Source: Euborellia annulipes (Eukaryota > Arthropoda > Insecta > Dermaptera > Anisolabididae). Taken from it: a stretch of 64,000 bases of DNA. The stretch covers positions 1 to 64,000 of the forward strand of contig JAKCPI010005155.1 of NCBI GenBank assembly GCA_023213315.1, read 5' to 3'. This document shows positions 1 through 10,275 of the stretch, one piece after another. Each line of letters starts with the position of its first letter. Position 1 is the stretch's first letter. The notes below the pieces were generated by a model. It searched no databases. It was not told the DNA's origin and was given only the letters and a program-made list of their open reading frames with translations. A program made the position numbers and the translations under genes.

Positions 1-99
1 AGTGCAAATGGTCTCGTCATCTGGCTTCCAGAGATTTTCAATCGACAATCAGAATATTTGAAAAATAATAATTCAAATATGAGCTTCAAATTTTGCGAG
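1..99 (+). CDS. SV2/SLC22-like MFS transporter, internal exon (partial at window edge)
   Basis: Frame 1 opens with SANGLVIWLPEIFNR, the W-x-P-E-x-F/L-N-R signature at the start of the large luminal loop of synaptic-vesicle-glycoprotein-2-like transporters of the major facilitator superfamily. It continues through an Asn-rich stretch to SFKFCE. I end the exon at a GAG|GTGATT donor (phase 0); the frame stays open to a stop at 169-171. The next exon I see (402) needs phase 1, so a small bridging exon is missing or the donor differs. A weak bridging candidate is 264-327, phase 0 in and phase 1 out, with no recognisable homology. The 5' part of the gene lies left of the window. Family is recognised; substrate cannot be told. 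Confidence 0.6.
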
Positions 100-401
100 G
101 TGATTGAGTGGATGGGAGGGAACAATAATAACCACACACTCTACTGGATACTCTGGGAATCAAGAGTTTGAAGGTCATATCCCAATTCTGAAACAACTGC
201 TGAATATAAAGGTTACATTAATCCCATAATGTTCAGTAACAATCTATTGATGGGTTTCATCAGGTGGCCGGATATTTATTAATCGGATTTCACCTAGTCA
301 AGTATATACCAAAGGAATTTATATTAAGTACGGAGAAAACAAAATTGAATATTAATTTAATTTAAATTTTAAAATTATTCATACTAATTTTATTGTTTCA
401 G

Positions 402-569
402 TGTTTTGCACTCTGCATAGCAGGCGCAGCCGAATTTCTCTACATGCTATTGATATTGATGAAATTACAGTGTTTGCTACAACCTGTGTTTTTATAGTAC
501 TTGCAGGGTTGTGTATTAGTGTAGTCGCTTCAAGTTATATTTGTCGATATCTATCCCACAAGTTTTCAG
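402..569 (+). CDS. SV2/SLC22-like MFS transporter, internal exon
   Basis: The exon follows a TTGTTTCAG acceptor and ends at a TTTTCAG|GTAGGT donor. The frame encodes a Cys-containing loop, an acidic IDIDEITVF stretch, then a hydrophobic segment of about 20 residues (TTCVFIVLAGLCISVVASSY) and a basic RYLSHKFSG end. That order (luminal loop, V-F/Y-x-x-T, membrane segment, short basic loop) matches the region after the luminal loop in SV2-like carriers. It enters in phase 1 and leaves in phase 1. Confidence 0.55.
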
Positions 570-1094
570 GTAGGTCTTACTCAGATATTTAAGTAATAAT
601 AAAGGCTTAGAAAAAAATTGACAGGCCCGCACACAAATTTTGGTCAGTTTGGTCAGTCACACCAGTTTTTTACAATCACCAACAATCCTATATTTTAAAT
701 AGCTTTCACCATCACACTCCATAATCTTTAAAAGAAATCTCATTTTATTGGGATAATGAATGCTCTTAAAAAAATCCATATACGGAAGTATGGAAATACT
801 TAGATTTTATCTTTCAATATTCCCCCCCCCAGGCGGAAGAACTTTTAGCTGTTTTTATAAGTCAAAGGAATTAAAATTTTTAAAATTTTTTCCTCCTTTA
901 TTGTTGAGATATTTTTCATTTAAACTTTTTTTATCTTATAATTTTTATCAAAAGTTTTTTGCTATTTTTTGGCTCTACCTAAAGTTGAAGAGGGTATGTA
1001 GATTTATATTGAAAAAAACCTGTTCAATCAATTCATAATCCAATTCGACCAAACTCTATTATGAAAGCTTGCTGACAACTTTTTTTATTTTCAG

Positions 1095-1222
1095 AGCGAT
1101 GGCGGTGTGCATTTCGCTATTAACGGGCCGTATGGGTGCCATGTTTGGTTCCCTTCTAATTGGCCATCTTCTCGATGAACAATGTGAATTGGTGTTCTGG
1201 ATGTTTGGCAGTATTCTCATAG
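1095..1222 (+). CDS. SV2/SLC22-like MFS transporter, membrane-segment exon
   Basis: After a TTTTCAG acceptor the frame reads (R)AMAVCISLLTGRMGAMFG and continues through a second hydrophobic run to GSILI, ending at a strong ATAG|GTGAGT donor. R-A-x-A-x-x-x-x-x-x-x-G-R-x-G-A-x-x-G is the conserved start of the penultimate helix of SV2/SLC22 transporters, normally preceded by F-P-T-x-L. It enters in phase 2, whereas the exon ending at 569 leaves in phase 1, so the exon carrying F-P-T-x-L should lie in between and is not visible. The terminal exon after 1222 was also not found. The gene may be damaged, or the assembly may lack a piece. Confidence 0.65.
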
Positions 1223-1526
1223 GTGAGTGCTTTCGTTGTTTGGTATTTATAGATCAATAGAGAATGGACTGTAGTACTTTGGTTGAGAATATGATAGCTT
1301 GTCTATTTTTACGCTCTTATTTTTGTTTTTAAGACCTTGAATGAATTATAACAAAAACTACTACGCTGTGTAAAATGATTTTAAGAATGCATTAAAAAAA
1401 AAACGAGGAAAACTTGATTTTTATGGAATAAGATATTATAATTTAATTACGAATAATTTTCGTATTATTATCATTAGTTTTTGCCATTCCTGAAAAAAAA
1501 GTCATTAAGTTACCAAATGTTTTTTA

Positions 1527-2190
1527 CTTTCTCTTACCTATATATATATGTTAATATATATGAGAGAGAGAAAGTATTGGATTCATGTCAAAAATTCGAT
1601 GTCGTGATTTTGATGGATATACACGTTTTTGAGCTCCCCTGAATCCAAAAGTGGTTTTCGCGACATGGTCTGTCTGTGTGTCTGTGTGTGGGTGTGTCTG
1701 TGAACAAAATATCTCAAGAACGAAAAGAGCTAGGAGGTTGAAATTTTATATTTAAGTTGGGACGTGACACGAAGCTTTTAACCAAAATCGACCAAAGAGT
1801 ACTAGTACTTTACTGATGCACTTTTTCAGTTTTTTTCGATTTTCTCAAAATTTGCTCCAACGATTTTTTTTAAAATTCAAAAATCAATTATTTTTTAGAT
1901 TCTCTTTAAAATGTATATTCTCATTTTTTTTGTGATTGATATCTTCTGAAGACCACTTTACTCTTGTTCTCCATAGAAAAGATAGGAGAAATGGTTGCCA
2001 TGGTAACAAAATATAAATATTTTTCCATACTTGTAAATTTTACATCTTGAAAATCGAATGTACCGTACAGTCGGAAACTAAATACATGTCGACACAAAAA
2101 ATCTGGTGTGACTGGCGCACAGCACACAACTTTCTCTTACCTTCGGTAATCGAATGTTGTGTACTGTGCTTGTCACACCAGATTTTTTGT
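1527..2190. repeat. Dispersed repeat family R1, long copy
   Basis: Begins at ACTTTCTCTTACCTATATAT, passes a GAGAGAGA block, a TGTCTGTG-rich stretch and GGTTGCCATGGTAACAA, and ends in a hairpin whose arms read ATCTGGTGTGACTGG.../...TGTCACACCAGAT (2100-2185). Related copies are at 21996-22530 and 63148-63420, with partial copies inside the 394-bp tandem array (3440-3600, 3834-3993) and near 44617-44670. No coding potential seen. The class is not established; the terminal hairpin suggests a DNA element. Confidence 0.55.
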
Positions 2191-2549
2191 ATATAATAAG
2201 GATGTTATTTTTTTAATAAATGGTTAATAGAGTTAATTTTCATTTCTCTATTGAATAGTAGCGAATGAGAGAACTAGGAAGTAGTCATTTAGAAGCATTT
2301 GATGAGCTCAGAGCTCCTCCCAAGTGTCTAATGAAAGGTAATCTCTATGTCGACAGGATGTGGCGTTCTCTCATTGTACTTGCCCTGAACTGCGCCAAGA
2401 GACTTCGACTTCAATTTTGCTTGGACAGAAAACGATACGATGAGAACTTAGGAAATATTTTTTTTTTTTTAGAATATTTTCAATTTCAAATTCTAGTAAT
2501 TTTTTATAAGTAATCAAACAAAACGAGTTTGTTTCAGTTCGATTACATG

Positions 2550-2806
2550 CAAGGGCGGATACAAGGGGGGGGTAAGGGGGTTATTTTCCCCCCCCCCAAT
2601 TCAAAAAATATTTTTTTTTTTATTAATTATATTTAATTTTATTTATATTATTTTTTTATAATTTTATTTGATTTGATTTTTTTTTATATTCTAGAAAATT
2701 AGAATTGAATTTTCTATTTTATAAAATAAAATAAATAATTAGGGGGGGCACGCCCACGCCCACACAAGCCCCCCCCCGCCCCAGCACTTGCTCTGGCCTT
2801 GCCCTG
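2550..2806. mobile_element. hAT-type MITE, CAAGGGCGGAT family, 8-bp TSD
   Basis: Starts CAAGGGCGGATACAAGG and ends CTTGCCCTG. It is flanked by ATTACATG on both sides (2542-2549 and 2807-2814), an 8-bp direct repeat as left by hAT transposases. The interior has long G and C homopolymers and AT-rich filler, with no reading frame. Confidence 0.75.
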
Positions 2807-3210
2807 ATTACATGCCATAATTTTTTTATTTTATAAATAATCAAACGTTCGGAAAGTAGGACACAATGAATGACATTTTGCGCTGTAATTTCATCCGTTT
2901 TCAGAAGTTAATTAGCATTCATTTATTTACTATAATGCATATTCGCAAATAATAATAAATTAAAATAAAAACAAAAAGGATGATTTTATATGGAAATATG
3001 TCATATATAGGCAACTCTACTAACCGATCAAAAAGGTAATTGATGCCTTCGAATAAAGTCCAATTGTCAAATTACCTTGAGATCGGTTAGTATTTGTAAT
3101 CTAATTTATTTTAAAGATGTTGAGTCTAATCAATCATGTTCCTGTCATTTAGAGCAAGAGTTAGTGTTTAATTAATTTAAATAAATTTGGACGGTTAAAT
3201 ACAAATTCTA

Positions 3211-4038
3211 AGGCCGGCCATTCACGATCGCTCCAAATGGATGTCATCCATTCACTACACGATATTCATTTGTTTTCCCCTCTCACGGTCAGTTTTTGGA
3301 GTGACATCGCTCCATTTTGGACGGATGGAGCGATCGTGAATGGCCGGCCTAACGATATATTTTTTTCTCAGCAGTTATTAAATTCAAATTAATGGTTTAA
3401 AATTAATCCAACAGTGTATCATTTGAGTATTAAAAGCAATTAATTTTTAAAAGCTCTTTCAAATGTATATTTTCATTTTGCCCTCAAAATTGTTTGAAGC
3501 ACACTTTACTCTTGTGCTTCATAGGAAAGATAGGAGAAATGATGGCCATGGTAACAAAAGATAAATATTTTCCCATGTTTATAAATATTACATCTTGAAT
3601 TCTAAAGCCGGCCATTCACGATCGCTCCAAATGGATGTCATCCATTCACTACACGATATTCATTTGTTTTCCCCTCTCACGGTCAGTTTTTGGAGTGACA
3701 TCGCTCCATTTTGGACGGATGGAGCGATCGTGAATGGCCGGCCTAACGATATATTTTTTCTCAGCAGTTATTAAATTCAAATTAATGGTTTAAAATTAAT
3801 CCAACAGTGTATCATTTGAGTATTAAAAGCAATTAATTTTTAAAAGCTCTTTCAAATGTATATTTTCATTTTGCCCTCAAAATTGTTTGAAGCACACTTT
3901 ACTCTTGTGCTTCATAGGAAAGATAGGAGAAATGATGGCCATGGTAACAAAAGATAAATATTTTCCCATGTTTATAAATATTACATCTTGAATTCTAAAG
4001 CCGGCCATTCACGATCGCTCCAAATGGATGTCATCCAT
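3211..4038. repeat. 394-bp tandem repeat (2.1 copies) containing a palindromic MITE
   Basis: The unit starting AGGCCGGCCATTCACGATCG at 3211 recurs at about 3605 and again, truncated, near 3998 (periods 394 and 393). The first 140 bp of each unit form an inverted repeat (GCCGGCCATTCACGATCGCT at one end, its complement at the other, about 3330-3349). The remainder is R1-like sequence. The third copy breaks off after CATCCATT at about 4038. Confidence 0.85.
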
Positions 4039-4039
4039 T

Positions 4040-6560
4040 TGGATTATGTCCAAAAAATTACCCCCATTCTCGGTCACTCCACGTCCAGTACGTGTTTCAT
4101 TGCTTATCAATTGTAAATTACTAAATTTTAAATCAAGAACATTGTCTGATGCACCTCGAGTTCTCTGGTTTAATTTTAAACCATCAAGTGAACTGCTGAG
4201 AAAATCTCCTTTTTTTATCATCTATCTGAATTCTCGGCACCACCGTAACGGAAAAATTCTAATATTATGAAATCGCTATAATTTTATCCTACGAATCAGG
4301 ACCAAATGTGATTTTATACATATAAAAGAATAAAATCACGTTTTACTCTTTAATAAATAATTTTTTGTATTAAGCTTATTTATTTTTTTCATTAATAAAT
4401 ATTGATATTATATAATAATAATACGATCTTATGCTTTCTTTTATATGGAATAATTTAATGTTAATTTTACATTAGTGACCTCATTTGGCTGCAATCAAAA
4501 GGAAATGAGATTCTTTCCTTCCTTTATCCATTAGCCTCCCCCTCTCCTGCCATCTCCGGTCTATTAACGTCTTTAGGGGGATACCTCAACGACAATTATA
4601 AATGTTTATTTAATCTAATAATAGGATTGATGTGTATCATCAGAAATTTAAAACATCTTAATAAGTATGTATAATTAATAATCTTAAATATTTAAACTAA
4701 TGGAAAATGAAGAATTAAATAAAATAACTATTTGTCTCATTTATAAACTCCGATTACGTTTCGGATATCAAGTCGATTCCAAAATCGAAAATAGACTTTT
4801 TCATTCCTAAATTGTATTAGTATTTTAGAAATGACTATCGAACAATTTTGAGTACCAAGCACAGATTGAGCCATCTGATACAATAGATAATTAAATAAAG
4901 GCGGAACTCGTTAATTGAAGGAAATCTCGACGACCCTCTTCAATCCGTCTTTCTTCAATTTATATATGCGGGTGGCGTTAATAACAGAAAGATTTGTAAG
5001 AAGCACTCGAGAAAGCAGCTAACGACTAAGATTACGATAAAAATTTCATCCATATATAGGTAATAAACCAGGTAAGTTTTTCCATTAACTTTAAATTATT
5101 GGGTGGAAATAACTCTCCAACTCAGAGTATTTTATTATTTTATTTTTTTTTTAATGTACTAAATATTGACAATAATAAAAAAATTATTTCTTTTAAAATT
5201 GAAATTCCAAAATGTTAGCGTTACTCATGATTTTTATCAATGAGAAGAGATGAGGGTCTCTATCGAATCTGTGACCTTCATTCACACAATGGATAGATAT
5301 AGAATAATTACATCTATTGCACAAGTACCCTACTTTCTATTCTCATGATGCATTTGCATTCTCAATAGTGTGGATTTTATAATTTTAAATGTTTATTACC
5401 TAAATCTTAATTCGTGGACATTTAAATTATAGTAAAAAAAAGATATGTTTATAATATCTTCTTTACTATTGAAGCTAAAAAAAAAATTGGCAGAAGAAAT
5501 GCCAAATTTAGATCAGGTAACTCGTAGTCAAAAGACTTGAGCTTCTGAATGTCGAAAAAGAAATACTTCCCAAATACAAGAATGATAGTACCTCTTAGTT
5601 CTTATAATAGTGTATCGAGATGGAAATAAAATTTCTTAGCGCACGGAATTTAGGCAACCCAACCAACTAGCAGACGCATTTTGCGAGCTTTCTTTTCACC
5701 CTTGCCAAAGATAGAAGATAGGCATTAAAAATTTTTAATTCGTCATTGTTTAATAAATTTTTTTTAATATAAAATACAAATATTCTAATGACAAAATGAA
5801 GAAAGCCTTTTAAGAGGGAGTTAATTAATTGTTTTCCTGACTACCGATTTTGATTCCACACTCTCTTGTGTGGAATGACTACTTGTATTTTGAACCATGC
5901 TTTCATTTACAACAAAAATTTAAGTATATTCAGATAATTCTATTTTTATTTGATTACTTATAGTTTGTTGAGAAAATAAAATTTTTTAAATTCTTGTTCT
6001 CCATGACTTGAGTGAAGTTATATTTAGGATGTAATAATTTATGGAATTTTTTTGTTGAAAAGCTGAAACCGTTTAATTTTAATATTCTTCAATCTCTCTC
6101 TCGTATTTTTAACTGTTATTGATTTGAATAAGTTTGGATTGGATGCGTGTATAAAGCGCCATTCCTTTACTTAGTTTGATCCATTCGGTGCCAGGAGACG
6201 CCTATCAATTGGATTGAATGAACCCCGGGAATCGGTAACTCTCAACTCAGGATTCGGAAAATCACAGCAAGGAGAGAGAAAAAAAAAGACAAGGACAGGA
6301 GAACGTGAAACGCCAGCAAAAACTCGAAAGCCGTTCGATTAGCCGTCACGTCATCACCTGATGTCATCGTGTACCCAAACCATGACTTACTTACGGTTAC
6401 GTAGCGAATGACTCATTTCAACTTGGAATATCATCATGGAACTTGCTTTTAAAAGTCACTTATTCATTCACCAAAAAAGGAATGTGATTATCTTTCTATC
6501 TTTCTGGACTTTAATGGGTCTGGGGAGATTTTAAATTTTTTTTTCTTGAACCAGGAAATA
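4040..6560. other. No gene recognised; weak promoter-like patches
   Basis: AT-rich sequence without a credible coding exon. Two patches look less random. One, around 4980-5071, ends at a good ACCAG|GTAAGT donor. The other, around 6140-6420, has a TATAAAGC motif, a purine-rich run and CGTCACGTCATC followed by GATGTCATCG. Either could be a noncoding first exon of a neighbouring gene, but nothing in the sequence proves it. Confidence 0.3.
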
Positions 6561-6591
6561 GACTAAAATAAATGTGAAAATTATATTGATG

Positions 6592-6684
6592 GTAGGCCGA
6601 ACGTTTCTTGATCCCCAGGGATCGAACCCGGGATCTCCAGCTTGTGGGATCGGGTGTGCTATGCCGGACTAAACGTCCACCAGC
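6592..6684 (-). mobile_element. tRNA-related SINE fragment
   Basis: On the minus strand the segment reads like a tRNA-derived head: a GTGGACGTTTAGTCCGGC region followed by a box-B sequence GGGTTCGATCCC within CTGGAGATCCCGGGTTCGAT. A similar box-B (GGGGTTCGATTCCC) occurs near 11682. The arms do not fold as a standard tRNA with an aminoacyl stem, so a SINE or tRNA pseudogene is more likely than a working tRNA. Confidence 0.45.
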
Positions 6685-6951
6685 AATATAAAGCTCACAT
6701 TTATTAATTAGTTAAATTGTAAATATCCAAGTTTAATCGACTCGAATAAGCAGAAATTCATATTTCCATACAAAAGAACTAGTTGTAAAAATTAGTTTTG
6801 GCAATTTTTGAAGTGCATGGTCCAAATTGAATCTTGGTTTTATGTAGGCTATCACTTATAGTAAAATGTTTATTTAATTTTTTGTTAGATGAAGAAGCTC
6901 AGCCCGGGGGCCGGGAACCTTTTTCACAATATTCAATAGGATTCGGACCAA

Positions 6952-7278
6952 GAGGTTCAATTAAAAGTCAAAAAGTTTTTTAAAACAAAACTTTATTTGA
7001 CCCGGTGGCGGATTAATGCAATTTTGTCGGGAAGAGCGGATACCTAGATTAATGGTTTTTGCGTGACTATTCCAATGTTCGTCCCTAATGGGCAACCCAA
7101 TGAGGCCCCCATAGCTCTCCCATTAAAATTCTAGTCGGGTATTTGCCACCCCTGCCCTAGACAATGTTTCGTCCACTTGCTGTAGGACTTCTTCAGTGGT
7201 TGGCTAAAATATTTATACAAGATGTCTGGGATCAAATAAAGTTTTGTTTTAAAAAACTTTTTGGCTTTTAATTGAACC
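6952..7278. mobile_element. Fold-back element with hammerhead-like core
   Basis: Two 48-bp inverted arms bound the element: GGTTCAATTAAAAGTCAAAA... at 6952-7000 and its complement at 7230-7277. Between them the minus strand carries CTGAAGA, a hairpin (GTCC...GGAC) and GAAAC-ATT-GTC at 7160-7196. That order matches a hammerhead ribozyme catalytic core. Nothing in it codes for protein. Confidence 0.6.
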
Positions 7279-7389
7279 CCAGAATAATTTTTTGTTATAT
7301 TATGTTTTCCTTGAGGGGCAAACTGGAACGAGAAAGGGAAAGATTAGCATATAAAGACTGAAGAAATACCAGTCTTAAGCTACGTTTTC

Positions 7390-7962
7390 CTCTCAAGATT
7401 ATCGTTCAACGATTAAACTTGAGCACTATTTCTTTGTATTTCCTATGAACTGTTTTGCTCCGAGCGACTGCCGCTAGAGTCGTTAACCATAATCGTTGAC
7501 AGTCCAGTAAAAAGTGAATATAATCGTTAGTCGTCAACGATTATTTGATTAAACTCAGCACGAAATCAAACTGTTCAACAGGAGAATTTGTTGTCGACTT
7601 CACTCAGATGGGAAATGATCAATTTTTGGTACAGACCCTCTTCATTTCTTAGTTCAACATACGTATGTTTGAACTAAGAAATGAAGACCGTACGATTTTT
7701 TTGTTCTTTTTATCCTATAAGTATGGAGAAGTATTACGTCATCTTCCATCTCCTCAAAAAGGCATTTCAGTAATAATATTTTTCCTCAACTCAACTGTCT
7801 TTTTAAACTCACAAACTTGCTTTATTATAGAACAATGTAACTGCGAATGAAGACTAGTGAAAGATAAACAAATCGTAGCCTACACGTTCCGAGCAAAATG
7901 GTATCAACGATTAAACGTTCAACGATTATCGTTGAACATTAATCGTCTTGAGAGTCGCCCCT
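7390..7962. repeat. Inverted-repeat element with ATCGTTGAACGAT arms
   Basis: CTCTCAAGATTATCGTTCAA near 7391 is mirrored by AACGATTATCGTTGAAC...CTTGAGAG near 7921-7960. Further copies of the ATCGTTGACGAT type lie inside (about 7490 and 7535). A separate near-perfect hairpin sits at 7637-7687. Confidence 0.5.
7637..7687. repeat. Near-perfect 51-bp palindrome
   Basis: CTTCATTTCTTAGTTCAA followed by ACATACGTATGT and the complementary TTGAACTAAGAAATGAAG. There is no loop, so it can form a cruciform. No gene association is visible. Confidence 0.8.
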
Positions 7963-9166
7963 TTAACGTTTTAACGAGAGAGTGTCTGATTTGGTACAAT
8001 ACAGAATTCAAGAGCTGTTTCGATTTTTCAAGTTTGTACTTCAAATGAAGTAGTGCCACTTCGGTTTATTAGGGGAAAGTTTCGAGTTCACCTATTTTTT
8101 ATTTTTTTATTTTAAGCGAGATCTCCAGATTCCATAACTAGCCCCTATAATTTTTATTAGAAACTCTTATATAAATTAATTATTTCTCTTGATTGCAAGC
8201 AAATGGAAAGCACATACGTACATATGGTGCATTATAAGTCATTATCTTTGTCCTTGGAATGTATGTTATTTAATATTTCAAACATCTCTAGAGCTATCGT
8301 ATCTTGCGTAATGCCAGCGCGATTAAAGAATTTTATTAATAACAAGAGAGATCAAGATATTTTATCTACTGTATATAATTTCTGAAAAAAAAAATATAAA
8401 AATAAAAAACTTTTTGTCAATCACTTGAATGAAATCAAGCGGTAATGTGAGTAAAAAAAAAATTGTGCTAAAAATTAATCATTCACTAAATTTCACCTCA
8501 AGCCAAATGAATTTTTAAAGTACGTTACTTTATTCCCCTTTCAAATTATCAAAGAGAATTTAGACGTGCGTTATGATGGAAAATGTGATTAATATTTGAT
8601 TTTTTGTTGAAAACATGGACAGGGGCAAACACAGTCATGTGTGGACTTACAATACATTGGCCACCATTGATAAAATTAACAAAATCGAAGCCTCCCTTCT
8701 TTATCAGAATATTTGACTTTTAGAGGAAAAATTAATCTCTTCACGATCATTATTTTTGGCCTGACATCTTAATTATCTGATGACGAGCATCGAAACGCTG
8801 TTATAAATCAACTTTTTATTTATTATCTTTGGATGCCTTCCGTTTAATTTTCTCTACAATTTATCTAGCCATCAACATCTACTAATTAAAATGAAGTTGA
8901 CGCTGCGGAATTTTGTTAAATAATTCTGCTGAGCAGAGCAGACGAGGGAGGCGATAAATCCTAAAGCCCATGTTCTCCTTAAATACCATTATAAAAGAAA
9001 AGAACTACTAAAACAACAACAAAAAAGAGATAACAACAAAAAATATGAGACACAGCCCTAGGCAAACTGGCGGCCAAACTTTTATTTAGAAAATTACTCA
9101 AAAAGTTATAGGGATTTCAGGACAAAATAATTTCCTGTAATCTCTAGAAAGTCCTCTTTAAGGGGG
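7963..9166. other. No gene recognised
   Basis: AT-rich sequence with no coding exon or clear repeat boundary. One point of note is CTGATGACGAGCATCGAAAC at about 8778-8797, which resembles the motif discussed for the fold-back elements but lacks a good second stem. Confidence 0.5.
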
Positions 9167-9174
9167 TACGGGAG

Positions 9175-9504
9175 CAGGGCGGCGGCATTCTGCGCCCTAG
9201 GCAAGATATTTTTCGCCCCCCCCAAAAAAAAAACTTTAAAAATTTAATTTGCCGCCCCCTCCTTAAAATTTTCCCTGATCTCAAAATTTTTCTGCGAAAA
9301 AATTTTTTTGCGGACCAAAATTTTCCCGTTTCGCCGGCGGCATTTCTCACAAAAATTTTTGCCCCCGCCGAACCAAAATTTGTCGCCCGCGTACCTAATC
9401 TTTCGAGTACCGCTTGCGGAAAAAATTTTTTTATTTTGACATTTTTGCCGCCCTCTCCAGGTTGCCGCCCTAGGCGCCTAGTTTGCCTAATGGACCCCCC
9501 CCTG
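9175..9504. mobile_element. hAT-type MITE, CAGGGCGGCG family, 8-bp TSD
   Basis: Starts CAGGGCGGCGGCATTCTGCG and ends GGACCCCCCCCTG. Direct repeats TACGGGAG (9167-9174 and 9505-9512) flank it exactly. It is rich in GCCGCC and CCCTAGGC. The same family in the opposite orientation lies at 25958-26329. The open frame of about 138 codons on the minus strand is low-complexity and not a gene. Confidence 0.8.
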
Positions 9505-10275
9505 TACGGGAGCGAAGGTGTTACGAATATTTTTCCCGATAAGAGGGCGTTGTGTGTCATAAAAAGTATGTCTAAAATATCAAGTAATTCAAAAATTTGC
9601 CAAGAGATGTCAGAATGGTAGCTAATAATATTTAATGCATTTGGTTGATTTTCATTGATCTTTCAACAATAAATACTTTATAAATGTTATTATATATTAT
9701 GTATCTTTTATAAAAGCATAAAAATATATATAGGCCAGATATACTGTAGGCTAATACTATATCGTCTGTTAGACTAGCCTGCCATCTAGGCCTATTGCAA
9801 GAATGCTGAACTGCTGCTGCTGCTTTTTTTAAAATGAATTGGATTCCCAGACTATTAGGTAGTTAGTTAACATTTAAAACATTTTGTAATAGCCTGCTTA
9901 AGAAAAGACATTCTTTTCATGTTCTTTTTTCTTTAACATGCTAACGAGTTAAGTAATAATTGTTCTATTTTAAAAGGAAATTAAAAACAATTTCTCTATT
10001 TACAAGGACTTTGGGATATAGCAAAATAATTATAAAGTTAGATAATGATTTCTTTTATTTTGTATTTTTCTCTGTCAAGAAATAACAACTTGTCTATGTA
10101 TTAGTCTTTTCTTTTATTAAGAAATAAAATTTTGTAATTAAAATATATTTCATTTTCCAGAAACAGAGATGCAGAAATGTACCAGGCACCACCAGACCCT
10201 CGAACTCACCTTCAAAAATTAACATTCTCCTAAAGGACTATATAGCATTCCATTTTCTCAATAGAGATGCCTGAA

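Noticed and set aside
6592..6684. Functional tRNA gene
   Set aside because: Box-B-like sequence present but no matching acceptor stem or terminator could be read; treated as SINE-derived.
8778..8800. CTGATGACGAGCATCGAAACG as another hammerhead core
   Set aside because: Both boxes are present, but the sequence between them does not give a closed stem II and no fold-back element surrounds it.
9144..9560. 138-codon minus-strand frame, Arg/Lys/Gly-rich
   Set aside because: Lies across a hAT MITE with exact TSD; low-complexity translation of GCCGCC and A/T runs.
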